Positions 44,473 through 53,359 of a DNA stretch of 64,000 nucleotides are shown here, piece by piece. Made by a program: the position numbers and the translations under genes. Numbering within the stretch: the stretch's first letter is position 1; every line of letters begins with the position of its first letter. The notes under the pieces are model-generated. The model was given only the letters and a program-made list of their open reading frames with translations. It was not told where the DNA came from and did no database searches. Source of the DNA: Firmicutes bacterium UBA2116 (GTDB lineage: Bacteria; Bacillota; Clostridia; Tissierellales; Sedimentibacteraceae); assembly GCA_002331025.1 (NCBI GenBank), contig DCYG01000004.1:80319-144318 (forward strand), given 5' to 3'.

Positions 44473-44506
44473 ATAAAATCCGGGATATTTACATCCCGGA
44501 TTTTAT
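44473..44506. terminator. Bidirectional terminator
   Basis: ATAAAATCCGGGAT-ATTTAC-ATCCCGGATTTTAT, 14-bp perfect stem with T-rich and A-rich flanks inside the arms. It serves the SIMPL gene and overlaps the last codons of the convergent membrane protein gene. Confidence 0.9.
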
Positions 44507-45157
44507 AATATTCGCAGCCAATATTTCGTCTATTTTATCTCTGTCCTCAGCGTTTATCCTTAGCTTTTTATCTACGTTTAAATCATATAGCTTTGGCAGA
44601 TTAACAGTTAAATCATAATACGCTTTATTTTCTTTTTCGTGCAGCTCTCCCCAGTCAAAGCCTAAAATACCATCCCATTTATACAATGCACTGTTTATAA
44701 ATATACCGTCTTCATAAATTATATTTTGCTTAAATCCAACGTAAAAATAAAATATTGAAAATGAAATCATAAAGACGGCAAGAAACACATGCTGGGGTAT
44801 GTCCATTAAGTATTGAACGGTTACTAAAAGCTGCCCTACCATATTATTATTCAGGAAATATTCCCTTAAGCTATTGATATAAGCATCATCGAATATTTGA
44901 AAAAAGCTGTCAATATATTTACCTTTAAACGGTATATACGATTTCGATATAGCTCCGCAAAGAAGATAAATCACTAATATACCCAAAATCAAGAACGATA
45001 CTGCAAACAAAATATTCATGTTGATATTAACTTTAAAATTTAATCTGATAAACTCCATACCTTTTCTTCGTCTTTCCTTTAATCTTATACTGTAAATTAA
45101 ATAAAAAACGAAGACGATTACTATAACGGAAAGAATCAAATAAATAATTGAGTACAT
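44489..45157 (-). CDS. Membrane protein with C-terminal cytoplasmic domain (DUF5673-like)
   Basis: 222 aa, three membrane helices (residues 5-23, 47-68 and 125-142) and a soluble end: QNIIYEDGIFINSALYKWDG, then ILGFDWGE, which resembles DUF5673. Function unknown. GGAGG precedes the ATG. The gene ends inside the terminator hairpin. Confidence 0.72.
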   Translation of the reverse strand: MYSIIYLILSVIVIVFVFYLIYSIRLKERRRKGMEFIRLNFKVNINMNILFAVSFLILGILVIYLLCGAISKSYIPFKGKYIDSFFQIFDDAYINSLREYFLNNNMVGQLLVTVQYLMDIPQHVFLAVFMISFSIFYFYVGFKQNIIYEDGIFINSALYKWDGILGFDWGELHEKENKAYYDLTVNLPKLYDLNVDKKLRINAEDRDKIDEILAANIIKSGM

Positions 45158-45300
45158 TGATACACCTCCTCCATTATTATGCTATGGAATTTTAAAAGTG
45201 AAGAAGTCACTTCCGGGATACTTGGCAAATTAATTACTTATATTATAATATTTTTTATAAAATTATACAACAGATATTCCAATAGTGTCTGCGATAATTA

Positions 45301-46647
45301 TTAATTGCTTACAGGCAGATTAATCCTGATTGGTTTATCCAAAAGCGTTTCAGGAGTTAATGTCCTTCTTAAAATTACCTTTCCATCTTGCGGATATTTT
45401 ACGGTAATTAATGTTTCCATCCGGGAATTATATGATGACATACCTTCACCGTCAAATCTATAAGTATTTCCGTCAGTATCCTTGTAATCATGATTAAACA
45501 TCGCAAAGTTATCATCATTTAATCTTTCAGTTGAAAAAATCAGCGTAGCATAATCAGATTTTTTAATAATCTGTTTTAATACAGTTCCTTCAATATTCGG
45601 TGTTATCGTTTGATTGTCTATGTCAACAGTTATATACTCTTCATCTTTATTTAAAAGACGCACACCATTTATCAGCAGCTCCTGTTTTTTCGGCTTATCA
45701 AAATAATTAGATTCAATATATACGCTCATCATGGTATTTTCAACATCATATGTTGCACTGAATCCATTGCGATTTCCTTTAAAATACTTGTAGCCATCCT
45801 GTATTACTTCCAATTCAAGACCTTTTATAAAGGCAGAGTTTTCATCGGGGAAAGAAAAATTTACTTCCGTTCCTGTAGGATACACTTTCATATTTTCCAC
45901 AATTATTTTTTGACCTAAGACCGTATGAGTTTCATTAATTTCATAAATTTTAGGCTCCGCAAAATCGTTTAGTTCTATGTTAAAGCTATATAATCCTTTA
46001 ATTTCATCAGAAATCCTTGATTCAAATTCATAATTACTTATCACACTAGTTTTTACCTCTACTACAATGTCCAATGACCTGGGAAGCTTACCCTCTTCAA
46101 AATGGTAATCCTGCATGATAAAGCCGTGTTTATTTCCATCATCATGCGAAAGTCTGCCTGATGAATATCCGTATCCGTCAATCTTTTCTCCTGTTTCGCC
46201 GTTTCTCATATTCTTCAGAAAAATTTCAACCCATTGATTTGATTTCAGCTTAAATTCCTCGGGCATCTGAAAAAATAAAATTAATTTCTTTTCGTCAGCT
46301 ATAACGTATGGTAAAAGCAATCTGTTGCTTCCGTTCCAAGAAACAAGGTTTACCTCTTGTACATACTCATTTTCTATTGCCCTGCTTAAACTCTTATCAA
46401 GCTTAACATATTCCGCAAGCTTACCGATAACCGGCAGCTCAGCTACTGCATTGGCAAAAGCTGTGTTTGTATTAATCAATATAATAAATAATATTGACGC
46501 AGCAATGACAGATAAAGAGCCGACAACCGTTCTCCTTTTTCTTTTTTCCTTTGATATTCTATTTTTGAATCTTTCTTCCGTTCCGGAAAGCTCCTCCGGA
46601 TATTTAAATGATTCCTGCACCATATCATTCCATCTGTTATTATCCAT
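45301..46647 (-). CDS. DUF4179 anti-sigma-like membrane protein
   Basis: 448 aa from ATG 46647 with GGAG upstream. Cytoplasmic N-terminus (about 45 aa), one membrane helix (TVVGSLSVIAASILFIILI), then DUF4179 (NTAFANAVAELPVIGKLAEY) and an extracytoplasmic beta-rich part. It follows an ECF sigma gene by 23 bp; DUF4179 proteins are standard partners of such sigma factors and probably sense envelope stress. Confidence 0.88.
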   Translation of the reverse strand: MDNNRWNDMVQESFKYPEELSGTEERFKNRISKEKRKRRTVVGSLSVIAASILFIILINTNTAFANAVAELPVIGKLAEYVKLDKSLSRAIENEYVQEVNLVSWNGSNRLLLPYVIADEKKLILFFQMPEEFKLKSNQWVEIFLKNMRNGETGEKIDGYGYSSGRLSHDDGNKHGFIMQDYHFEEGKLPRSLDIVVEVKTSVISNYEFESRISDEIKGLYSFNIELNDFAEPKIYEINETHTVLGQKIIVENMKVYPTGTEVNFSFPDENSAFIKGLELEVIQDGYKYFKGNRNGFSATYDVENTMMSVYIESNYFDKPKKQELLINGVRLLNKDEEYITVDIDNQTITPNIEGTVLKQIIKKSDYATLIFSTERLNDDNFAMFNHDYKDTDGNTYRFDGEGMSSYNSRMETLITVKYPQDGKVILRRTLTPETLLDKPIRINLPVSN

Positions 46648-46670
46648 ATTACTTACTCCTTTCTGCCTTC

Positions 46671-47147
46671 TCACTCAGAGACCTCAACCTTCAATATTTC
46701 CAAGGCCTTTCTTGTACGAGTGGATACCGTACCCTCGGGTATATCCATAATATTTGCAGTTTCCGCTATGGTGTATCCTCCAAAATACCTCAGTACGATT
46801 ATCCTTCTCAGTTCCTCAGGTAAATTGTTCAACGCATGCCTTAAGTACATTGAATTTTCGTCAGGACTAAATGGTTCCTCCGGAAGAACCTCCATGTTTA
46901 ATTCCCTTTTAGCGTTTCTGATAATTTTAAGGCATTCATTAATCAAAATTCTGGTAACCCAGGTTTTAAGATACTTAGGTTCTCTCAAATCATGCCTGTG
47001 GGCATATCCCTGATACACTGCCTCATCAACCGCATCCAACGATTTAGTTTCATCCCGAAGATAACCATATGCAACTCTGTAGAGCATTTCTTTATTTTCA
47101 GTTATAAAAGAACTGTAATCATCCTTGTCGATTCCTTTTTTAAACAT
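46671..47147 (-). CDS. ECF RNA polymerase sigma factor (SigV/SigX-like)
   Basis: 158 aa from ATG 47147 (MFKKGIDKDDYSSF), with AAGGAAGG upstream. Region 2 YLRDETKSLDAVDEAVYQGY and PKYLKTWVTRILINECLKI; region 4 LPEELRRIIVLRYFGGYTIA and GTVSTRTRKALEIL. Compact form with a partner DUF4179 gene directly downstream. No clear ECF-type promoter was found in front. Confidence 0.92.
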   Translation of the reverse strand: MFKKGIDKDDYSSFITENKEMLYRVAYGYLRDETKSLDAVDEAVYQGYAHRHDLREPKYLKTWVTRILINECLKIIRNAKRELNMEVLPEEPFSPDENSMYLRHALNNLPEELRRIIVLRYFGGYTIAETANIMDIPEGTVSTRTRKALEILKVEVSE

Positions 47148-47226
47148 TGCACTATTACCTTCCTTTCTATCTATTAGAGTAAGTAAGTTGGTATTTTCAT
47201 TTCGCAAATCTATTTTTTTATATAAT

Positions 47227-47249
47227 AAAAAAGGGCTTAACAAACCCTT
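47227..47249 (-). terminator. Terminator of the metallophosphoesterase gene
   Basis: On the minus strand AAGGG-(loop)-CCCTT followed by TTTT. Stem is short (5 bp). Confidence 0.65.
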
Positions 47250-47257
47250 CGTATGTA

Positions 47258-48112
47258 TCAATGCTTTATTATTTCTCCATTCAGTTCAACTACAATCAAT
47301 TCCGGTCGATTAAAAATTCTAATCGGAAAAACACTGTTTCCCAGCCCTCTGCTTACAACCAAAGTTGTATTATCCTCCGTAATCATCCCTTCCGAATATT
47401 TAGGCAAAAAGCCTTGATTTGGAGAAAGTATTCCCCCTATAAAGGGAATTCTTATCTGACCGCCGTGAGCATGACCGCTGAAAACCAAGTCAATATTTAT
47501 GTTTTTATATACTTCAATCAGTTCAGGTCGGTGAGAAAGAAGAATGTTGAATTCTGTGACTGAATTTTCATATAACCTTTTTAAATTGTTTTCGGCATAC
47601 ACACGGTTTCTGTTATTATCATTATTCCCTTCTGTGTATATCAAAGCCGGATCTGCCAATCCCATAATCCCAATCCTTTCACCGTCATGATTTAAAATTA
47701 AATGGGAGTTATCTAAAATATGTACATCAAGCTTTGTAAGCTCTTCCTTTAACTCATCATATGATGCTGAAAGCTGTTCATGGTTTCCCGATACATAATA
47801 TACCGGAGCAATATTTATGATTTGCTTTACAAATTCCACAGCTATATCAATTCTCGTACGGCGCCTGTCAATCAAATCCCCTGTAATTACTATTATATCG
47901 GGATTAATATCTTTAATTTTCTTATATAGGCTTCCATGAAAATTTTTGTTGTGCAAATCTGAGATATGTAAAATTTTAAAGCCATTAAAATTTATTGATA
48001 GCTTTGAATTTTTATATTCATATTTGGATACGACCACAGAGTTGTTTTGCCAAATAAAGAAAACTATCATAACAAATATAAAAATTATAATAAATAAACA
48101 GTTATTTTTCAT
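47258..48112 (-). CDS. Membrane-anchored metallophosphoesterase (YkuE/YaeI-like)
   Basis: 284 aa. N-terminal membrane helix (CLFIIIFIFVMIVFFIW), then a calcineurin-like core with metal motifs DLHN, GDLIDRR, SGNHE and SGHAHGGQIRIP near 225. The C-terminal GFLPKYSEGM is typical of the YkuE subgroup, which are extracytoplasmic or membrane phosphoesterases, some acting on UDP-diacylglucosamine-like lipids. Substrate unknown. Confidence 0.92.
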   Translation of the reverse strand: MKNNCLFIIIFIFVMIVFFIWQNNSVVVSKYEYKNSKLSINFNGFKILHISDLHNKNFHGSLYKKIKDINPDIIVITGDLIDRRRTRIDIAVEFVKQIINIAPVYYVSGNHEQLSASYDELKEELTKLDVHILDNSHLILNHDGERIGIMGLADPALIYTEGNNDNNRNRVYAENNLKRLYENSVTEFNILLSHRPELIEVYKNINIDLVFSGHAHGGQIRIPFIGGILSPNQGFLPKYSEGMITEDNTTLVVSRGLGNSVFPIRIFNRPELIVVELNGEIIKH

Positions 48113-48150
48113 ATATTGTTGTTTTAACTCCCTAATGTTTTGAATTAATT

Positions 48151-48888
48151 TTATGTATCAAATTCTATATAATACAGTATTTTTTCATCAGCATCATACA
48201 ATGCCAAGGTAAAATTAAAAGAATTCCTGTTAAATAAATCAGTATCATCATAATTATTTATACTTTTGCTGTGTCTGTCGATAAAAAGCCAGTAACCATT
48301 TTCTATATGTGGAATTTTAAACTTATCTGCAAAATTATATATATACTCTATATTATCTCTCATTCCACCATACATTATCAAGCTGAGATTTTCGGATAGC
48401 GGCAGAGACTTCCAGCTTTTCTTGATTTCAAGTATGGCTTTTTCTGTTCCTTTTCCATCAAGCTTAATTTTAGCATATGTACTTCCGTCACCGTGAAAGC
48501 CACCGTGAGAATCCTCATACTCTATGATTAAAGCAGCAGGTATTTCTATTTTTAAGGATTTTGAAATTTGTGTGTTAACAGACCCCGATGAATAACACGA
48601 TACTGACATTATAAAAATCATTAATAATATAATAATCAAAACAGCATATTTAAGATACTTGTTAACATGTTTAAAACTAATTGCTGTTAAGATTAGCCCT
48701 GCTAATAAGAGTCCGGCATATAAATATAATTGCACCGGTCCGCTTCCAAAACTATTGAACGGAAAACTGCCGTTTATAATCCATATATAACGTTCATAGC
48801 TGCCATGAATAAACCAATACATTACGACGGGACTGAATACTAAAATGCTCCCAAGACAAAATATAACGTGCCATAATATTCTTTTCAA
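48151..48888 (-). CDS. Hypothetical membrane protein with extracytoplasmic domain
   Basis: 245 aa from TTG 48888, preferred because GGGGG lies about 10 nt upstream, whereas ATG 48921 has no RBS. Three hydrophobic segments in the first 110 residues and a soluble C-terminal half (IEIPAALIIEYEDSHGGFHG). Not recognised. Confidence 0.7.
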   Translation of the reverse strand: MKRILWHVIFCLGSILVFSPVVMYWFIHGSYERYIWIINGSFPFNSFGSGPVQLYLYAGLLLAGLILTAISFKHVNKYLKYAVLIIILLMIFIMSVSCYSSGSVNTQISKSLKIEIPAALIIEYEDSHGGFHGDGSTYAKIKLDGKGTEKAILEIKKSWKSLPLSENLSLIMYGGMRDNIEYIYNFADKFKIPHIENGYWLFIDRHSKSINNYDDTDLFNRNSFNFTLALYDADEKILYYIEFDT

Positions 48889-48981
48889 TGTCAATACCCC
48901 CTTAATATCAGTTAAATTCATACATTTGATTCTCGTTTCCTTTAATAAGCATAATACATTTATTATCGTTTGTCAATTACA

Positions 48982-49002
48982 ATTTATCGTTTTGCGATAA
49001 AT
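48982..49002. promoter_or_regulatory. 21-bp palindrome upstream of the 48151-48888 gene
   Basis: ATTTATCG-TTTTG-CGATAAAT, perfect 8-bp arms, 94 bp before the TTG start. A related TTATCGTTTG lies at 48963. Might be an operator; the regulator is unknown. Confidence 0.45.
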
Positions 49003-49042
49003 GCAATTCCATGAAGATAGTAAAATAGAATTAGTAAAATAG

Positions 49043-49118
49043 AAAAACCGCTGAAAATCAACGGTCAGATTGATGACAAAGTCATCAAGATGATAAGCTG
49101 TTGAAAATCAACGGTTTT
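49043..49118 (-). terminator. Terminator region with repeated hairpins
   Basis: On the minus strand CCGTTGA-TTT-TCAGCGG (49064-49048) is followed by TTTTTC. Upstream are a TTGATGAC-AAA-GTCATCAA hairpin (49070-49088) and a second copy of GAAAATCAACGGT (49104-49118). It ends the ABC exporter operon. Confidence 0.7.
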
Positions 49119-49124
49119 ATAGAA

Positions 49125-50123
49125 TTATTTATCCACTATACTATCTATGTTTTTTAATATTATAGAAATTGTTCCATCGTGATTCGTTATAAATTCGACC
49201 TTTTCTTTATTGCTCAATATTTCATAGGGTATATTTATTTCTATTCCTTCATCGGTAATTAATTTCTGCTTTGTTTTTATTTTGTTTGCATAATTGAAAT
49301 TTACTTTAACCTCCGGTTCCTTTATACCCTTCATTTTTATTTCTTCGTTGTATATTTGTTTTGCTTCACTATCTTTAAATACCTTTTCCGATATTTCTTC
49401 AACATTGATATTTAATGATTCCTCCACGTTTTCTCTGATGATATTTTTCACCCGGCTTTTCATGAACATATCGTCATCATAATATTCTTTAATTATTTTA
49501 TCGGTAGCTTCAGTAATTATTTTTACTTTTTCCTTGTCAGGCTTTTCTTCCTTGCATTCAAGGATATACTTTGAAATATAATAGCAGGGTTCATTATAAA
49601 TCTGACACTTCTTCTCTTTTACAAATATATTGAGACTATTTAAATCCACAAATATAAATTCATCAATTTTTTGTGTTGCGGCAGGTAATGAACAAGGTTG
49701 TTCTATGATTATATTTTTAGTGCTTTCCTCTTGCTTTGTAAAATGAATGTACCCTTTTTTATAGTTAAGCTTAAGTATTATCATATAGTCCTTATTAAAT
49801 ACATTTGCCTGTACAAATAAAAGGTCGCATGGTTTTATGTCAGGATTTTCAGATGATAGCTTAAAGAAAGCTTCTGACACAGCATTGGTAAATTTAATAA
49901 AATCATCTGTATTTAAGTATTCCCTGACAGATGTTAAAAAAAATCCGTCTTCATTGATAAATTTGGTTTTCTTCAAATCTGCATCATTGTAGCATTTAAT
50001 TATATGCTTTTCTGTATACTCTCTCATTTCATCATTAAATGACATCAGATTTTCAGAAAGAACCGGTATTCCTAAACTTGTGTCAAGAATGTGTAATATT
50101 GCTTTAGTTATTGAAACGCTCAT
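49125..50123 (-). CDS. Nucleoid-associated protein (NdpA/YejK, NA37 family)
   Basis: 332 aa. Starts MSVSITKAILHILDTSLGIP, the conserved beginning of the Firmicutes NA37 proteins, and has the long domain with KKGYIHFTKQEE. The family is described as nucleoid-associated in Proteobacteria; its role in Firmicutes is unclear. It overlaps the ABC permease stop by 4 bp (ATGA), so it is co-translated with an exporter, an unusual context. Confidence 0.82.
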   Translation of the reverse strand: MSVSITKAILHILDTSLGIPVLSENLMSFNDEMREYTEKHIIKCYNDADLKKTKFINEDGFFLTSVREYLNTDDFIKFTNAVSEAFFKLSSENPDIKPCDLLFVQANVFNKDYMIILKLNYKKGYIHFTKQEESTKNIIIEQPCSLPAATQKIDEFIFVDLNSLNIFVKEKKCQIYNEPCYYISKYILECKEEKPDKEKVKIITEATDKIIKEYYDDDMFMKSRVKNIIRENVEESLNINVEEISEKVFKDSEAKQIYNEEIKMKGIKEPEVKVNFNYANKIKTKQKLITDEGIEINIPYEILSNKEKVEFITNHDGTISIILKNIDSIVDK

Positions 50124-51772
50124 TTTGTCCCCTTAATATTATAATTTGGCATAAGAATCATCCAGCTTACAGGAAGTGCTATGATTAAAATACCAACATA
50201 AATCCATATATTAATTTTGCTGAATATAACATGTGGTGCTACAAAGCAGCCTGTAATTGCTATAGAACCGATAAATCTGCCGAAATTTTTTGATTGATTG
50301 GATGCATCAATTTCTTTAGAAAAAGGCAGCTCCTCAAACATAACTCTGTATATTACCGGTAAAATCACTAAGCTTGCCAGCATTATTACAAGTATATCAT
50401 TTATAAACAAACCTTTAAATATAAATATATAAACAGCACCGCTGACGAGCAATAGAGGTATAAACAATCTAAGTGTAACAGCTAGCAAAAGGCCTGAATT
50501 TAATTCCTTAGTATTTTTAAATCCTGAGCTGTAATAAACGTATGCGCCTTTCCACGCTGATGAGTATTTGATTAACTCCAGGACTGACGGAAAAACCATA
50601 AAGGTAAAATACAAATATAAGTATTCATATCCGCCTGCCGTGTTATCACCCCTCACCCTCATATTGAACAGCATTATGACTGGGAATAAAATGCCTACAG
50701 ATAATGCAGGGTATAATTTCAGTTTCAAACTACGGTCGCTTCTTAAAACCGCACAGGAAAAATGATATGCCTGCCTTTTTATATTATTCCGGGCAAATAA
50801 TTTCCCCATTAAAAATTCAGTCCTGTGTTTGGCACGTCTTTCCTTGCCTTCACCCTCCAACTTTAATAACAAAGATTCCATTCTTTTACTTAAGCTAAGG
50901 TATATTATAAAGCAAACTATCGGTACTACGATGGACAATATGGTAAATATATATAAATACAATTCTCTTCCGCCGTTAAATAAAATTTCAAAGGGTGCTC
51001 CAAACCATAATATAGGATTAAAGTAATTATGCGGCTCAAAATTATATACAATACTCTGAATTTCAGTAAAATCAATCATCCTGATTGCTATCTGATAACC
51101 TACGGTCACTAAAATAGTAAGCATAATTTGTATTAAATTAATTATATTTCTTAACAGTTCTCCATCAAAAAACCTCAATATTAATAAATATATAAAAGCG
51201 GTTACCAAGAAAATTAATAAGTCCATCAACAGAATTTCTAAAATAAATATCGGAGCTGCAATGAATCCGTTCAACCGTACAATTGCCAGCAAAGACGGGC
51301 CTGCTAAAAACAAGTTGAGGCGAAACATGTAAATCAGTACATGCAGTACTTTTGACATTGTAACAACCTTGCTGTCTATAGGTTTGGGCAGCAATATTTT
51401 CTTGTCTTTAGTATCCAATATTACATATGAAAAGTCTGAAATGAGATACATTGATGTCATAAAAAAGAAAGCCCCTGAAAAATATATCATTCGTATCATT
51501 TCATCTTTTATAAAATAAATTAAAAATGCTAACAAGGCACCAAAAATCAAATGCAGAAGATACCTTCTAATAAAGGATGTACTTTCTTGAGCATTTTCTT
51601 TCTTTTTATTTTGATTTGCAATAACAGGTGCAGATCTTGAATCTAATACTAATTTTGTTCTTAAAATAATTCGCATTACCTTATAATCAATGCCGATTTT
51701 TTCAAACAAACCTTGGAACTTGTCGAGTATTTTTAATGAAAGAAAGTTATTCGTATTATTCATATTGGTCAT
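50120..51772 (-). CDS. ABC-2-type exporter permease
   Basis: 550 aa with about twelve hydrophobic segments. The N-terminal part has ISDFSYVILDTKDKKILLPK, PIDSKVVTMSKVLHVLIYM, resembling large ABC permeases that pair with DrrA-like ATPases. The gene follows the ATPase gene by 10 bp. Probably exports a peptide, lipid or drug; substrate unknown. Confidence 0.82.
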   Translation of the reverse strand: MTNMNNTNNFLSLKILDKFQGLFEKIGIDYKVMRIILRTKLVLDSRSAPVIANQNKKKENAQESTSFIRRYLLHLIFGALLAFLIYFIKDEMIRMIYFSGAFFFMTSMYLISDFSYVILDTKDKKILLPKPIDSKVVTMSKVLHVLIYMFRLNLFLAGPSLLAIVRLNGFIAAPIFILEILLMDLLIFLVTAFIYLLILRFFDGELLRNIINLIQIMLTILVTVGYQIAIRMIDFTEIQSIVYNFEPHNYFNPILWFGAPFEILFNGGRELYLYIFTILSIVVPIVCFIIYLSLSKRMESLLLKLEGEGKERRAKHRTEFLMGKLFARNNIKRQAYHFSCAVLRSDRSLKLKLYPALSVGILFPVIMLFNMRVRGDNTAGGYEYLYLYFTFMVFPSVLELIKYSSAWKGAYVYYSSGFKNTKELNSGLLLAVTLRLFIPLLLVSGAVYIFIFKGLFINDILVIMLASLVILPVIYRVMFEELPFSKEIDASNQSKNFGRFIGSIAITGCFVAPHVIFSKINIWIYVGILIIALPVSWMILMPNYNIKGTK

Positions 51773-51782
51773 ACTGTCACCC

Positions 51783-52553
51783 CTAACTCATAAAGCTTTC
51801 TATAAACCTGTCTGCAAGCTCTTTATGGTCATTAAATCCGGTAACCTCATTAAAAATTGTTTCCAAGGTTGAATCAGATCGTTTTTTCCTTACATCCTCC
51901 ATGGTTCCGTCCATGACGATTTCACCTGCGTTTAAAAGCAATATCCTGTCACTTAACTTTTCAACAACCTCTAATATATGCGATGAATAAAATATGGTTT
52001 TTCCCATGTTTTTTAAGCCCTGCATTATTTCCTTAAATACAAGGACACTGTTGGCATCAATACCGCCCAACGGCTCATCTAAGAACAGAATGTCAGGATT
52101 ATGAAGCATACCTGTAATTATGGAAAGCTTTTGTCTCATTCCTTTAGAAAATGTGTGAATTCTCCCGTAAAGCGCATCACTTATACCAAAAACCTCCATC
52201 ATTTCTTTTGCTTTTAATATTGCTTTTTCCGAATCAATGCCGTAAAGCATACCGATAAAGCTTATATACTCATATGCAGTTAAATTGTCGTACATATCAG
52301 ATACCTCAGGTACATATCCGATTCTTCTCTTGTAATCAATAGTACCCTTTACCTTTTCACCGAATACATAGACATCTCCATCATATTCGTCGATAAGCCC
52401 AAGGATGATTTTTATGGTTGTACTTTTACCTGCACCGTTTGAACCGATATAGCCGATAATTTCTCCGCTGTCGACACTGAAATTAATATCTCTTAAAACT
52501 TGCTTCTCTCCGAAGCTCTTGCTCACATGTTCTAATCTTAATACTTCTGTCAT
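51783..52553 (-). CDS. ABC exporter ATPase (DrrA/CcmA type)
   Basis: 256 aa. Walker A GSNGAGKST near residue 37, Q-loop YVPEVSDMY, signature FSKGMRQKLSII, Walker B ILFLDEPLGG, switch FYSSHILE. The C-terminus is short. Operon partner of the permease at 50120-51772. Confidence 0.95.
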   Translation of the reverse strand: MTEVLRLEHVSKSFGEKQVLRDINFSVDSGEIIGYIGSNGAGKSTTIKIILGLIDEYDGDVYVFGEKVKGTIDYKRRIGYVPEVSDMYDNLTAYEYISFIGMLYGIDSEKAILKAKEMMEVFGISDALYGRIHTFSKGMRQKLSIITGMLHNPDILFLDEPLGGIDANSVLVFKEIMQGLKNMGKTIFYSSHILEVVEKLSDRILLLNAGEIVMDGTMEDVRKKRSDSTLETIFNEVTGFNDHKELADRFIESFMS

Positions 52554-52582
52554 ACTACCCCCAATTAGTAAATTATTTTTAG

Positions 52583-53125
52583 TTACAAATATAAATCCAT
52601 CAAAATTTCATTGCGGTATGTACCGTCTACATTCGAAAAGTTTTTATGCTCACCGACTCTTACAAAGCCTAATTTTTCATAAAGTTTGACGGCATTGTCG
52701 TTTCCTTCTATAACACCTAAAAATATATTTATTATTCCCTTATTTCTTGCAAAGGATATAAGCTCTTTCATTCCTGCTGTTGCGATTCCCATATGCCAGT
52801 ATTCCTTTTTTACAGAAATTGCTATTTCGGCATTGTGTGCTATCCTTGCTCTTGTTGAGCTGCTGATATGAGACATACTGACGATATTGTCGTCAATAAA
52901 ACCCAAGAGCATCAGCATATCAGGGTTTTCCTTTGCGTTTTTAAGGTATTCTCTCTCCTGCTCTATAGTTAAATGAAATCCATCCTTTCCAAACAATAGA
53001 TTATCGCTTTCACCGCCTACGGCATTAAGATATGTAATCATTTTTTCCGCATCGAATTCTTCTGCATTTCTTAGCAGCAAATCTTTTCCGTTTTTTAGTT
53101 TAACCACTTTTTTATAAATAGCCAT
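52583..53125 (-). CDS. GNAT-family N-acetyltransferase
   Basis: 180 aa. GNAT core with acetyl-CoA loop region YWHMGIATAGMKELISFARN and NDNAVKLYEKLGFVRVGEHK near the end, as in RimJ/RimL-like enzymes. Substrate unknown. GGAGG precedes ATG 53125. Confidence 0.92.
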   Translation of the reverse strand: MAIYKKVVKLKNGKDLLLRNAEEFDAEKMITYLNAVGGESDNLLFGKDGFHLTIEQEREYLKNAKENPDMLMLLGFIDDNIVSMSHISSSTRARIAHNAEIAISVKKEYWHMGIATAGMKELISFARNKGIINIFLGVIEGNDNAVKLYEKLGFVRVGEHKNFSNVDGTYRNEILMDLYL

Positions 53126-53150
53126 GCTATGCCTCCTATTAATATATTAT

Positions 53151-53342
53151 CTACAATTCTTTTTCAAATACAAGATCAATCTCCTTGATAACACCATGAC
53201 CATTAATTGCAGCAGGAATTACAGTTACAAACCTCCATCCTTCCTTGCTATATTGATCAATTAATTCTTTGTGATTAGGTTGGCTGAAAATTGCTCCTGC
53301 ACCTGTTGCTCTTATATATATGTACTTATAAATTTTAATCAC
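53151..53342 (-). CDS. DUF4177 small protein
   Basis: 63 aa from GTG 53342, with AGAAGGG just upstream, giving VIKIYKYIYIRATGAG and then GWRFVTVIPAAINGHGVIKE, LVFEK. This is the normal DUF4177 length; the longer frame to 53405 would overlap the S66 peptidase gene. Function unknown. Confidence 0.78.
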   Translation of the reverse strand: MIKIYKYIYIRATGAGAIFSQPNHKELIDQYSKEGWRFVTVIPAAINGHGVIKEIDLVFEKEL

Positions 53343-53359
53343 TACCCTTCTTAATACTT

